A stretch of DNA of 10,351 bases from Clostridiales bacterium (GTDB lineage Bacteria; Bacillota; Clostridia; Oscillospirales; Acutalibacteraceae), in the NCBI GenBank assembly GCA_012522615.1, contig JAAYKB010000064.1, positions 1 to 10,351 of the forward strand. Direction: 5' to 3'. This document shows, in pieces, positions 1 to 6,373 of the stretch. The translations under genes and the position numbers were made by a program. Every line of letters starts with the position of its first letter. Positions within the stretch are counted from its first letter, which is position 1. Under the pieces are notes generated by a model, which saw only the letters and a program-made list of their open reading frames with translations, was not told where the DNA came from and ran no database searches.

Positions 1-262
1 CTCCGCCCGGAGGTGAAACCGCGCCTATAGCCGTAAGCGAACCGTGGCGTGCCTCGCTCGATTTGCATATTACGCGCCCGGCACGCTCGTAGAACTGCGC
101 AAGTCGGGAGGACAGATACGCGGGATAGCCCTCCTCGCCCGGCATCTCCTCAAGACGTCCCGACATTTCGCGTAAGGCTTCCGCCCAGCGGGAGGTGGAG
201 TCGGCCATCAAAGCAACCGAATACCCCATATCGCGGAAGTATTCCGCAATGGTGATTCCTGT
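1..262 (-). pseudogene. atpA: Continuation of the V-type ATPase subunit A frame after the premature stop (partial, cut by window edge)
   Basis: The same reading frame as the upstream part continues for 87 sense codons with no further stop. It carries the highly conserved A-subunit segment TGITIAEYFRDMGYS, then MADSTSRWAEALRE, MSGRLEEMPGEEGYPAYL, RLAQFYERAGRV and GSLTAIGAVSPPGG. Every landmark is where the family has it, so there is no frameshift and no visible decay; the only defect is the TAA at 263-265. Either the gene is a very recent pseudogene, the stop is a sequencing or assembly error, or the codon is read through. The gene leaves the window at position 1, and the C-terminal helical domain is not visible. 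No convincing ribosome-binding site for an independent start was seen here. Confidence 0.85.
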
Positions 263-1186
263 TTATATCGAGGACTCACGCGACGCAACCGGCATATCCG
301 ATGTGTTTGCTAGGAGCACCGTTCTTATCATAAGGGATTGTCCGGTATGGGGGTCGATAAGTTCCGGAAACTCGTTTAAAACGTCGGTCATTTCGTTTCC
401 GCGTTCGCCGCATCCGATATAAACGACAATGTCGGCATCAGCCCATTTTGCAAGCTGGTGCTGTGTGACCGTCTTGCCGCTTCCGAACGGCCCGGGGATG
501 GCGGCAACCCCGCCCTTGGCAATCGGAAACAGGCTGTCTATGACCCTCTGACCGGTAATCAGGGGCATCAAAGGAGGCAGCTTTTTGGCATATGGGCGTC
601 CTTTTCGGACTGGCCAGCGCTGCATAAGGGTAAGTTCATGCTTCGACCCGTCGTCGCAGGCGAGAGTCGCTACCGTTTCGGTGACGGTGTAATCGCTTTC
701 GGAAATATCATAAACAGTGCCCGAAATACCGTACGGAACCATAATTTTATGCAAAACAACCTCGGTTTCCTGGACCGTACCGATAATATCTCCGGCGGAC
801 ACCTTTGCCCCCTTTTGCACCACGGGTACAAAATGCCACTTTTTGCTGTGGTCGAGCGCTGAGGCCTCGATACCGCGGTCAAGACGGTTGCCCGACATCT
901 CCATTATTTTGGTCAGCGGACGCTGGATTCCGTCGTAAATTGTGCCGATAAGACCGGGACCCAGCTCCACGCTAAGGGGGACTCCGGTCGATACGACCGG
1001 TTCGCCGGGACCGAGACCGGAGGTTTCTTCATATACCTGAATCGACGCAAGGTCGCCGTGCATCTCGATAATCTCGCCTATCAAACGGTGCTTGCTGACA
1101 CGTACTACGTCGAACATATTGGCGTCACGCATACCGGACGCAACCACCAAAGGTCCCGACACCTTTACAATTGTTCCATTTGCCAA
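263..1186 (-). CDS. atpA: V-type ATPase catalytic subunit A, N-terminal part ending at an in-frame TAA
   Basis: Catalytic, nucleotide-binding subunit of the cytoplasmic V1 sector. Visible are the N-terminal barrel (GTIVKVSGPLVVA), the A-specific non-homologous insert, the P-loop GPFGSGKT at residues 232-239 and GERGNE at 261-266. I chose the TTG start at 1184-1186 because GGGGGTG lies 7 bases upstream, and because it puts the P-loop Lys at 238 and the Glu/Arg at 261/262, the numbering I recall for Enterococcus hirae NtpA. The ATG at 1208-1210 has no ribosome-binding site. The frame stops with TAA (263-265) after ...VASRESSI, exactly where the family has Tyr (..SIYTGIT..). It then continues uninterrupted to the window edge. 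The full family length is about 590 residues, so a product ending here would lack the rest of the catalytic domain and should not work. The gene lies 42 bases after subunit F. Confidence 0.9.
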   Translation of the reverse strand: MANGTIVKVSGPLVVASGMRDANMFDVVRVSKHRLIGEIIEMHGDLASIQVYEETSGLGPGEPVVSTGVPLSVELGPGLIGTIYDGIQRPLTKIMEMSGNRLDRGIEASALDHSKKWHFVPVVQKGAKVSAGDIIGTVQETEVVLHKIMVPYGISGTVYDISESDYTVTETVATLACDDGSKHELTLMQRWPVRKGRPYAKKLPPLMPLITGQRVIDSLFPIAKGGVAAIPGPFGSGKTVTQHQLAKWADADIVVYIGCGERGNEMTDVLNEFPELIDPHTGQSLMIRTVLLANTSDMPVASRESSI

Positions 1187-1228
1187 AGCGGAACACCCCC
1201 AAAAAATCATTATTTTACAGTTAAAATT

Positions 1229-1543
1229 TTAGTCCGAAATAATATCAGAGCCGACGGCGCGTTCCACCGATTTGGACACGCTTCGCATTCCCATACCCGT
1301 ATTGCCCGAAAGCCCCGGAATCGGGACGATTATCGGAACCGGGCTATCCCTGTATGTGTCCAGTTCGGTTTCAATCCGGGAGGCAAGCTCTTCGGTTATA
1401 TATATAACCGCATAATCGCTTTCTGCCAGCTTGCGCACCATTCTGACCGCGTCAACATGCGAATCGGTCGGAAATATTTCAATACCGACGGCAGCAAATC
1501 CATAAATGCTGTCGCGGTCGCCGATTGCTGCAACTCTATACAT
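1229..1543 (-). CDS. atpF: V-type ATPase subunit F
   Basis: Small central-rotor subunit that sits with subunit D in the V1 shaft. At 104 residues it has the usual family length. Typical features are the N-terminal beta strand and IGDRDSIYGFAAVGIE loop (residues 7-22), the Rossmann-like core strand YAVIYITEELA (44-54) and the PIIVPIPG segment (70-77). The ATG at 1541-1543 overlaps the end of the subunit C gene by 8 bases (C stop TAG at 1536-1538), so translation is probably coupled. Shine-Dalgarno-like AAGGA and AGG lie just upstream inside the C gene. The gene ends in TAA. In E. hirae nomenclature the corresponding gene is called ntpG, which is why symbols differ between genomes. Confidence 0.93.
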   Translation of the reverse strand: MYRVAAIGDRDSIYGFAAVGIEIFPTDSHVDAVRMVRKLAESDYAVIYITEELASRIETELDTYRDSPVPIIVPIPGLSGNTGMGMRSVSKSVERAVGSDIISD

Positions 1544-2513
1544 AAAGCCTGCGCATCCTTTCTCTTATAACGGAGTCATCCACCCGGTGACGCTTGCCCG
1601 AAAGAAGAATACGGATGTTGCGGATTTCGTTCTCGCACGCGATATAAAAAGCGGCAAGCGGCTCGGGACCGAAGAAAATGGACTTTGCCGGCTGTATCCG
1701 CTCGATAAGCATATCATCAAACCATTTTTCAAGAGATGAGAGACTTCCTTCGCTTTCGGTCAAAACCCTGGCGGCGCCCTCATACGGGGTGGAAGCGAGA
1801 TAGGATATTACCGCGTCTTCTCCCGCAAGGGCGGCCGAAACCAGCTCGTCCTTATTGATTGTATCGCATGGGCAAAGGGCGGTTTCGAGAAAATGGGAGT
1901 CCTTGCCCGTGCGAATCGCCCTTATTGCCGTTTTGACGTTGGACGAAACGCACAGAAGCTCGGTAGCGTATCGGACAAACTCGCTTTCCGAAGCCTGTCC
2001 GGCGTCACGAACTGCCGCAAGGGCGGCGGAGTCGAGCATTATATCGGAGTACTGTCCGTCATGGGTGCGCATAAACACATCGTACGCCTGTTTTGCCGCC
2101 TCCCGCATAACCTCGGGCAGATCATCACACTGCTTGTCGTTTATGCATTTAACAATATCAGCGGTATTGTAAAGACAGGGGTACATAAAATATCTATCAG
2201 GCTCTGTGCCTGCAAAACGGCATTTCATGGCCGCCTTCAGGTTGTGAAAATCGTTCTTAAATACCAATGGGTCAAGCAATCCGGGCAGAGGAGAGATCTC
2301 GTTGAGAAGCGACCAGTTGTCGATAAGCCGATTATGCAAATGGTTGTCATCATCATCCGGGTCGGGCGACAGCCAGCCGTGCTCGACAAGCAGTTTTCTG
2401 ACATCGTTATAACTATTCAAGGATAACAGCTGCTCTAAAAATTCGGTGCTGAGCAATGTTTTTTCCTTTATACGTACCGTCGTCACGGCATATGCGTATT
2501 TTTCCTGTGTCAA
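1536..2513 (-). CDS. atpC: V-type ATPase subunit C (AC39/d-like)
   Basis: Central-stalk socket subunit linking the D/F shaft of V1 to the rotor ring of K subunits. The 325-residue length fits the family. The N-terminus (EKYAYAVTTVRIKEKTLLS) and the all-helical character with repeated short helices match the AC39/C subunits, although the sequence is not strongly conserved and recognition also rests on its place between E and F. The start is TTG at 2511-2513; an AGGGGGG Shine-Dalgarno lies about 7 bases upstream, and no ATG is available nearby in frame. It begins 43 bases after the subunit E stop and overlaps the F gene by 8 bases at its end (TAG). Confidence 0.9.
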   Translation of the reverse strand: MTQEKYAYAVTTVRIKEKTLLSTEFLEQLLSLNSYNDVRKLLVEHGWLSPDPDDDDNHLHNRLIDNWSLLNEISPLPGLLDPLVFKNDFHNLKAAMKCRFAGTEPDRYFMYPCLYNTADIVKCINDKQCDDLPEVMREAAKQAYDVFMRTHDGQYSDIMLDSAALAAVRDAGQASESEFVRYATELLCVSSNVKTAIRAIRTGKDSHFLETALCPCDTINKDELVSAALAGEDAVISYLASTPYEGAARVLTESEGSLSSLEKWFDDMLIERIQPAKSIFFGPEPLAAFYIACENEIRNIRILLSGKRHRVDDSVIRERMRRLYV

Positions 2514-2556
2514 GATGAATCCCCCCTGTGCAGACCGATTTGCCGATAATAAATCT

Positions 2557-3150
2557 TTAAGAAAGAAACAGACTGCGATTGATACGGTCCTTTAATTCCT
2601 CATGCATGGATTCTATCAAGGCCTCAAATGTGCAGTTGTGTTCGATATCGCCGTAAACCAAGATAAACCCGCCAGACTCCATCTGGACCGGTTCTATTTT
2701 GAGAGACCCGCCTTTTTCGGTCAGCATTTCATTCAGCGAGGCTTCAAACCCCGAGGGAAGCCGCGCCGCGTCAACCGGCGATATGCGCATAATCCCGGCC
2801 TCGCCGCGGGCATGTTTAATGACAAGCCTTTTTATGGTCTGGAAATATTCGGCGTCCGGCATAGCCTTTATTCTGCCCGCCGCCTGTTTCATCACCGATT
2901 GTATAATGTCCACCTTTTCGGCAAGGAGCGCGCGACTGAGGACGGTCTTGGCGTCGGATTCCGCCCTTTTCACAATGGCTGCCGCCTGCGTCTCGGCCTT
3001 TGACAGGATCTCGGCCGCCTGCCTGTCGGCATCTTTATGAGCCTGTTTGCGAATGGCGTCCGCTTCGCTTTGGGCGCGTGATATTATTTTTTTGCATTGC
3101 ACAGAAGAATCGCCTTCAATCTTCTGCAGAATGGTTTCAAGTCCTGCCAT
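2557..3150 (-). CDS. atpE: V-type ATPase subunit E (peripheral stalk)
   Basis: Peripheral-stalk subunit that pairs with the G/H coiled coil and clamps the V1 head to stator subunit I. At 197 residues it has normal length. Residues 1 to about 95 are an alanine-, lysine- and glutamate-rich coiled coil (for example RAQSEADAIRKQAHKDADRQ). The C-terminal globular domain ends with the characteristic GGFILVYGDIE (160-170) and NCTFEALIE (172-180). The ATG start is well supported: AAAGGAGGG lies about 5 bases upstream. The gap after the K gene is 30 bases and the stop is TAA. Confidence 0.93.
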   Translation of the reverse strand: MAGLETILQKIEGDSSVQCKKIISRAQSEADAIRKQAHKDADRQAAEILSKAETQAAAIVKRAESDAKTVLSRALLAEKVDIIQSVMKQAAGRIKAMPDAEYFQTIKRLVIKHARGEAGIMRISPVDAARLPSGFEASLNEMLTEKGGSLKIEPVQMESGGFILVYGDIEHNCTFEALIESMHEELKDRINRSLFLS

Positions 3151-3180
3151 GGTCGCCCTCCTTTCGGAAAATAACGATTT

Positions 3181-3660
3181 TTAGAGTTTGTTGATATTCA
3201 TAACCATCAGGAAGGAGATAATGAAAGAAAGCAGGGCATAGAACTCGACAAGGGTGGCCGAGATAATGGCTTTTGAAGACTCGTTTGGGGTTTTGGAAAC
3301 GATGCTGACGCCGGTTACCGCAACACGCGCCTGTGCGATTGCCGAAAGCCAGCCGCCGATTGCAACGGGCAGACAGGCGACAAAATAAGCCAGTCCCTGA
3401 GACGTAGATATATCATTGATGGTGCCAAGCACGCCGATGCCGTTCAGAACCATGACCGCGACAACAAATCCGTAAAGACCCTGCGTACCCGGTAAGAGCT
3501 GGAGAATAAGCAGCTTGGCGAACTTGGAAGGATCCTCGATGACAACTGCGGTTGCCGCTTCACTCACCATACCGACGCCCTTTGCGGAACCGATACAGGC
3601 GATAAGGGCGGCAACCACCGCTCCCGCAATAGCAAGTAAAATACCCATCTGATCAAACAT
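3181..3660 (-). CDS. atpK: V-type ATPase subunit K (membrane rotor ring, Na+-type)
   Basis: Duplicated proteolipid with four transmembrane helices in 159 residues; copies form the rotor ring that carries the coupling ion. The two hairpins are visible as repeats (GSAKGVGMVSEAA... and AQARVAVTGVSI...). The ion site appears complete for sodium: Leu56, Thr59 and Gln60 in LLPGTQGLYGF, Tyr63, Gln110 in SAIAQARV, and the essential carboxylate Glu139 in LVEFYALL. These correspond to L61, T64, Q65, Y68, Q110 and E139 of E. hirae NtpK, a known Na+ ring. The ATG (3658-3660) overlaps the end of the I gene by 8 bases and has AAGGAGG 9 bases upstream. Confidence 0.95.
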   Translation of the reverse strand: MFDQMGILLAIAGAVVAALIACIGSAKGVGMVSEAATAVVIEDPSKFAKLLILQLLPGTQGLYGFVVAVMVLNGIGVLGTINDISTSQGLAYFVACLPVAIGGWLSAIAQARVAVTGVSIVSKTPNESSKAIISATLVEFYALLSFIISFLMVMNINKL

Positions 3661-5644
3661 TTGTAGTTTCCTCCTTGAATTTATAATGCTTTGTATTAAC
3701 CTTTAAGGGCGAATACGGTCTCCCGCCGCCCTCATAAAACTTGCTGAAAAATTCCACGTACTGCAGACGGTTGCAGTGAACATATGCACCGAGTACATTT
3801 ATACCGAGATTGACGGAGTGTCCGAAAATAAAGACAATGATAAAAAGGATGGTTCCCGCAATCCCTTTGCCGCCCATTGAGCCGATGGTATTCACGACCG
3901 TTCCGATGATTCCGGTTACCAGTCCCAGCGCCATTAAGCGGCAATAAGATAATATATCGCTGAAATAGCCGGTGATTCCGTAAAGACTGCCGAGACCGCC
4001 CAGAAGCTTCCCGAATATACTCGGCGACGAGCGGCCTTGCGTGAGGAGCAGTCCGAACGCGCCGGCTGCTGCGACACCGATTCCGATGGTATCAAGTCGA
4101 GGTATTGATACCATAGAGGAGGCCAGTACCGTCAGGATTCCGGCAAACAACACCCACCAAAACCCGATATCAAATACTGCTCCCAGCTTGTCTCCGCTCC
4201 GCCACAGCATATAAAACTTTACGCCCAGACCGACAACCACCTGTATAAAACCAAGCGCAAAGCTGAGTATTAACAACGTCATGGGTTGCGCTACCGGATC
4301 AAACCAAATGGGGGACAGGCTGATTTCCTGTCCGAATAGATTGACTTTTAAAACAAAGCTTCCGAACCAGCTGCCGAACAGTGCGCCCCAGAAAACCGTG
4401 GATAAACCGCAAAGCATGAATTTCTGCATATTGCGTTTCATGTTTCCCTCGGGCTTTTTGAATTTTAGAATCAATCCGCAGGCGAGCGCCATCAAAACGC
4501 CGTATCCAGCGTCCGACAGCATTAATCCAAAGAAGAGATAGTAAAAAAACGCCATGACCGGATTAGGGTCTACATCGTCTTTTGAAGGCATGCTGTAGGA
4601 AGAAGTGATATCCTCAATGGCCGCGGCAGGCATACTGTTTTTGAATGCTACGGGGGCATTCTCATCTTCATCAGGTTCGCTGACCGTTATGCTTAACAAA
4701 TATTTCTCGTTAAGCTCCTTAACCAGCGAATCGGCATTCTCCGCGGGGATATACCCCTCGATAATCATGGTTTGACGGGTGATTGCGATATCCTGCAGCG
4801 CATTATATTTATCGGCGCGCATCGCCAGATAATCGAGCGTGAACAAAAGTTGCTGACGCATATCCGCCCTGCTTATAATATCGGAAATCAGGCGCTCGTT
4901 TTCCTGCTCCAGTTCATCTATTGCCTGCCTGTATTCCTCAATCACAACCGAGGGCGGCTTTTCGGTTATGATTGGGGGCTGCGCAAACCCGAGCTTTCTC
5001 AAAGCCTGCGTGCAGACCTCCTGATATTCTTTATGTGTCAGAATAAAGATTCCGCTCTGCTCACGGAAAGAATATACAATCTCTACCTCTGCGGGTATAT
5101 CGGTATCCGGATCGGGCTTCAGAGATTCGATTAAGCGCTCTCTGTCCCATTGGCCGGTCAGGGTTCCGATAAAGGCGGCGGTCTGTGAGGTGCCGACAAA
5201 ACCGGTCGGCACCTCAAGAAAGCTCCATGCCTCGAGGGATTCGGCATACTGTATCCGCGCTTTCAAGCTCGCCTTGTTTTCGTTAATTTTCTGATTAAGC
5301 TTGATGATTTCGTTTGCTGTGCGGATGCTCATTTCGGTCTTTTCCGCCATTTCGCCGAACTCGGCGGTGGAAATGGCGGTGCGAGGTTCAAACGAAGCCA
5401 TTATCGACTGCTTTTCGGGCGAATACTCGTTGAGGATTGCGAGCGCCTGACGTACTGCGGCGGAGTTGCGCTCGAAAAGCTGGATGCTGGGGGATGTATC
5501 TATTTTTTCGATGCCGTTTTGGTCATCAGGGATTTCATATTGGAGCAAATCGACCACTCCGCGGCGCTGAAGCCGCTCGATAATCGACTTCCCGTCGGTC
5601 AGAAGCGAGATAATCTCAATGCGTTTCATACGCACCTTGGCCAT
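3653..5644 (-). CDS. atpI: V-type ATPase subunit I (membrane stator, a-subunit type)
   Basis: Stator subunit that forms the ion half-channels against the K ring. It is 663 residues with the start used here. The first ~360 residues are a soluble arm rich in coiled coil (for example the segment around ELEQENERLISDI). The rest is membrane-embedded, beginning near PVMAFFYYLFFGLMLSDAGYGV and carrying about seven or eight hydrophobic helices. The conserved channel arginine is in SYCRLMALGL (about residue 569), and a second is in HCNRLQYVEFF (about 626), followed by the family signature FYEGGGRPYSPL. An ATG six bases upstream (5648-5650) abuts GAGGAGGG directly, so I prefer ATG 5642-5644, which has normal spacing and gives MAKVRMKRIEII. 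It ends with TGA overlapping the K start. Confidence 0.95.
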   Translation of the reverse strand: MAKVRMKRIEIISLLTDGKSIIERLQRRGVVDLLQYEIPDDQNGIEKIDTSPSIQLFERNSAAVRQALAILNEYSPEKQSIMASFEPRTAISTAEFGEMAEKTEMSIRTANEIIKLNQKINENKASLKARIQYAESLEAWSFLEVPTGFVGTSQTAAFIGTLTGQWDRERLIESLKPDPDTDIPAEVEIVYSFREQSGIFILTHKEYQEVCTQALRKLGFAQPPIITEKPPSVVIEEYRQAIDELEQENERLISDIISRADMRQQLLFTLDYLAMRADKYNALQDIAITRQTMIIEGYIPAENADSLVKELNEKYLLSITVSEPDEDENAPVAFKNSMPAAAIEDITSSYSMPSKDDVDPNPVMAFFYYLFFGLMLSDAGYGVLMALACGLILKFKKPEGNMKRNMQKFMLCGLSTVFWGALFGSWFGSFVLKVNLFGQEISLSPIWFDPVAQPMTLLILSFALGFIQVVVGLGVKFYMLWRSGDKLGAVFDIGFWWVLFAGILTVLASSMVSIPRLDTIGIGVAAAGAFGLLLTQGRSSPSIFGKLLGGLGSLYGITGYFSDILSYCRLMALGLVTGIIGTVVNTIGSMGGKGIAGTILFIIVFIFGHSVNLGINVLGAYVHCNRLQYVEFFSKFYEGGGRPYSPLKVNTKHYKFKEETTNV

Positions 5645-5677
5645 TTGCATCCCTCCTCATGATTATTAACTGCAATT

Positions 5678-5989
5678 CTATTCGGTGATGCAGGATATTA
5701 CAACCTGAACCGCCTTGTCCCACCTTCCGGCAGTATCTTCCCGAAGCTTTTTACATTGCTCGCGGCTGTCGGCATAAGCCTTGTCAAGAATCTCCTTCGC
5801 CTTGGAATCAGCCTTTGCAAGGATATACTTTGCCTGCTTATCGGCCTCATCCTTTTTGCCGGCCATAATAGAAGCGGCGTCTTCTTCGGCCCGAGCGCGA
5901 ATCGAAGCCGCCTTTCGGATTGCTTCCTGCTCTGCCTGCCGCGCCCTTTCCTCGGCTTCCAGCACCTTTTTGACCTGTTCCGACGCCAT
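5678..5989 (-). CDS. V-type ATPase subunit G/H (peripheral-stalk coiled coil)
   Basis: First gene of the ATPase operon. The 103-residue protein is almost entirely an alanine-, glutamate-, lysine- and arginine-rich coiled coil (VLEAEERARQAEQEAIRKAA and onward), as in the archaeal/bacterial H (AhaH) or G-type subunit that dimerises with subunit E. There is no membrane segment. GAGGAGG lies about 8 bases before the ATG at 5987-5989. It is followed by subunit I after 33 bases. Symbols for this subunit vary between genomes (ntpF, ahaH, atpH), so none is assigned. Low sequence complexity means identification relies partly on position, but the position directly before I is the standard one. Confidence 0.88.
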   Translation of the reverse strand: MASEQVKKVLEAEERARQAEQEAIRKAASIRARAEEDAASIMAGKKDEADKQAKYILAKADSKAKEILDKAYADSREQCKKLREDTAGRWDKAVQVVISCITE

Positions 5990-6022
5990 TGAAAAATGCC
6001 TCCTCGCTTGTAAAATTAATGC

Positions 6023-6058
6023 AAAAGGGCAGAAACCCCTGAGCGGAGTCCCCTGCCC
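6023..6058 (-). terminator. Terminator-like hairpin in the ATPase operon leader (candidate attenuator)
   Basis: On the minus strand GGGCAG (6053-6058) pairs with CUGCCC (6027-6032). The stem can continue with three G·U pairs, a bulged A, then CUCC against GGGG, closing on a five-base loop. UUUU (6023-6026) follows immediately. It sits about 35 bases ahead of the first ATPase gene, not behind any gene, so it would act as a conditional terminator. The U-run is short, so termination strength is uncertain. Confidence 0.55.
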
Positions 6059-6134
6059 AATTTATCAGTTCATATAAGGCAGCCGCCAAATAATGGGGCG
6101 TGCATACATGCGTATCCGGATTTTAACCTGCCCC
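6023..6134 (-). promoter_or_regulatory. Four-segment leader with mutually exclusive pairings (candidate attenuator or riboswitch expression platform)
   Basis: Reading the minus strand 5' to 3': segment 1 GGGGCAGG (6127-6134), segment 2 GGCUGCC (6078-6084), segment 3 GGGCAGGGG (6050-6058) and segment 4 CUGCCC (6027-6032). Segments 1:2 can pair, 3:4 form the terminator-like hairpin, and 2:3 can pair instead as an antiterminator. Segment 1 could also pair with GCCCC at 6095-6099. The 2:3 pairing is only five or six base pairs, so it would need help from a ligand, a protein or a ribosome. Which signal is read cannot be told from the sequence. Confidence 0.45.
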
Positions 6135-6163
6135 GTTGTTTCCACGACCGCCTGCATTATCAT
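6065..6163 (-). other. Possible 32-codon leader ORF
   Basis: ATG at 6161-6163 opens a 32-codon frame inside the ATPase leader and ends with adjacent TGA and TAA stops. It covers pairing segments 1 and 2 and stops between segments 2 and 3, where a terminating ribosome would affect folding. The nearest Shine-Dalgarno-like string, AGGA, is about 11 bases upstream and weak. The peptide is basic (six Arg or Lys residues between codons 14 and 27) with no run of one amino acid, so it does not look like a classical amino-acid attenuator. It may be chance. Confidence 0.25.
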
Positions 6164-6185
6164 ATCGCACAATATCCTATCGCTA

Positions 6186-6205
6186 AATATTTTAGATAAA
6201 ATATT
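6186..6205. repeat. AT-only palindrome just downstream of the predicted transcription start
   Basis: Perfect inverted repeat with 9-bp arms (AATATTTTA and TAAAATATT) separated by two bases. It lies about 7 to 26 bases after the predicted start of the ATPase operon, where a dimeric repressor would block early elongation. As RNA it would form only a weak all-A/U hairpin, so a DNA operator is the more natural reading. No regulator is identified. Confidence 0.45.
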
Positions 6206-6218
6206 ACCAACATCGCTT

Positions 6219-6247
6219 ATTATATACCACTATATATAGCGTGTCAA
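6219..6247 (-). promoter_or_regulatory. Consensus sigma-70/sigma-A type promoter of the V-ATPase operon
   Basis: On the minus strand TTGACA (6242-6247) and TATAAT (6219-6224) are both perfect and separated by exactly 17 bp. The predicted start is near 6212, giving a leader of about 220 bases before the first gene (subunit G/H). It is the strongest promoter match seen in the window. Such a strong core promoter fits a high-expression operon whose output is then set by repression or attenuation. Confidence 0.8.
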
Positions 6248-6277
6248 GGCAAACGATTGCGGTTAAATCGGTATATT

Positions 6278-6299
6278 AGCTGCATATGAGCTGCATATG
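6278..6299. repeat. Perfect tandem 11-bp direct repeat upstream of the ATPase promoter
   Basis: AGCTGCATATG occurs twice head to tail (6278-6288 and 6289-6299). It ends 30 bp upstream of the -35 box, centred near -76 relative to the predicted start. An 11-bp period puts both copies on the same face of the helix and equals the half-site spacing known for OmpR/PhoB-family response regulators, so an activator site is plausible. No regulator gene is present nearby to confirm it. Confidence 0.6.
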
Positions 6300-6373
6300 G
6301 ACATCTCGGTAATTGCATAGGGGATCATTCTGTATTGCTTTATGTACAGTTTTGCGGCCGGCGTAAATGTCGT

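Noticed and set aside
263..265. Genome-wide reassignment of TAA to tyrosine
   Set aside because: Subunits F, E, K and the HDIG gene all end at TAA at family-appropriate lengths, so TAA works as a normal stop here.
1187..1210. ATG start at 1208-1210 for subunit A
   Set aside because: It has no ribosome-binding site and adds MIFWGCSA, which the family lacks. The TTG at 1184-1186 fits both the ribosome-binding site and the residue numbering.
1058..1570. 170-codon plus-strand frame across the A/F gene junction
   Set aside because: It lies opposite subunits A and F, both clearly recognised on the minus strand, and its translation has no recognisable features.
5847..6089. 80-codon minus-strand frame starting with TTG in the ATPase leader
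   Set aside because: It overlaps subunit G/H in another frame, has no ribosome-binding site, and its later part is the low-complexity shadow of that coiled-coil gene.
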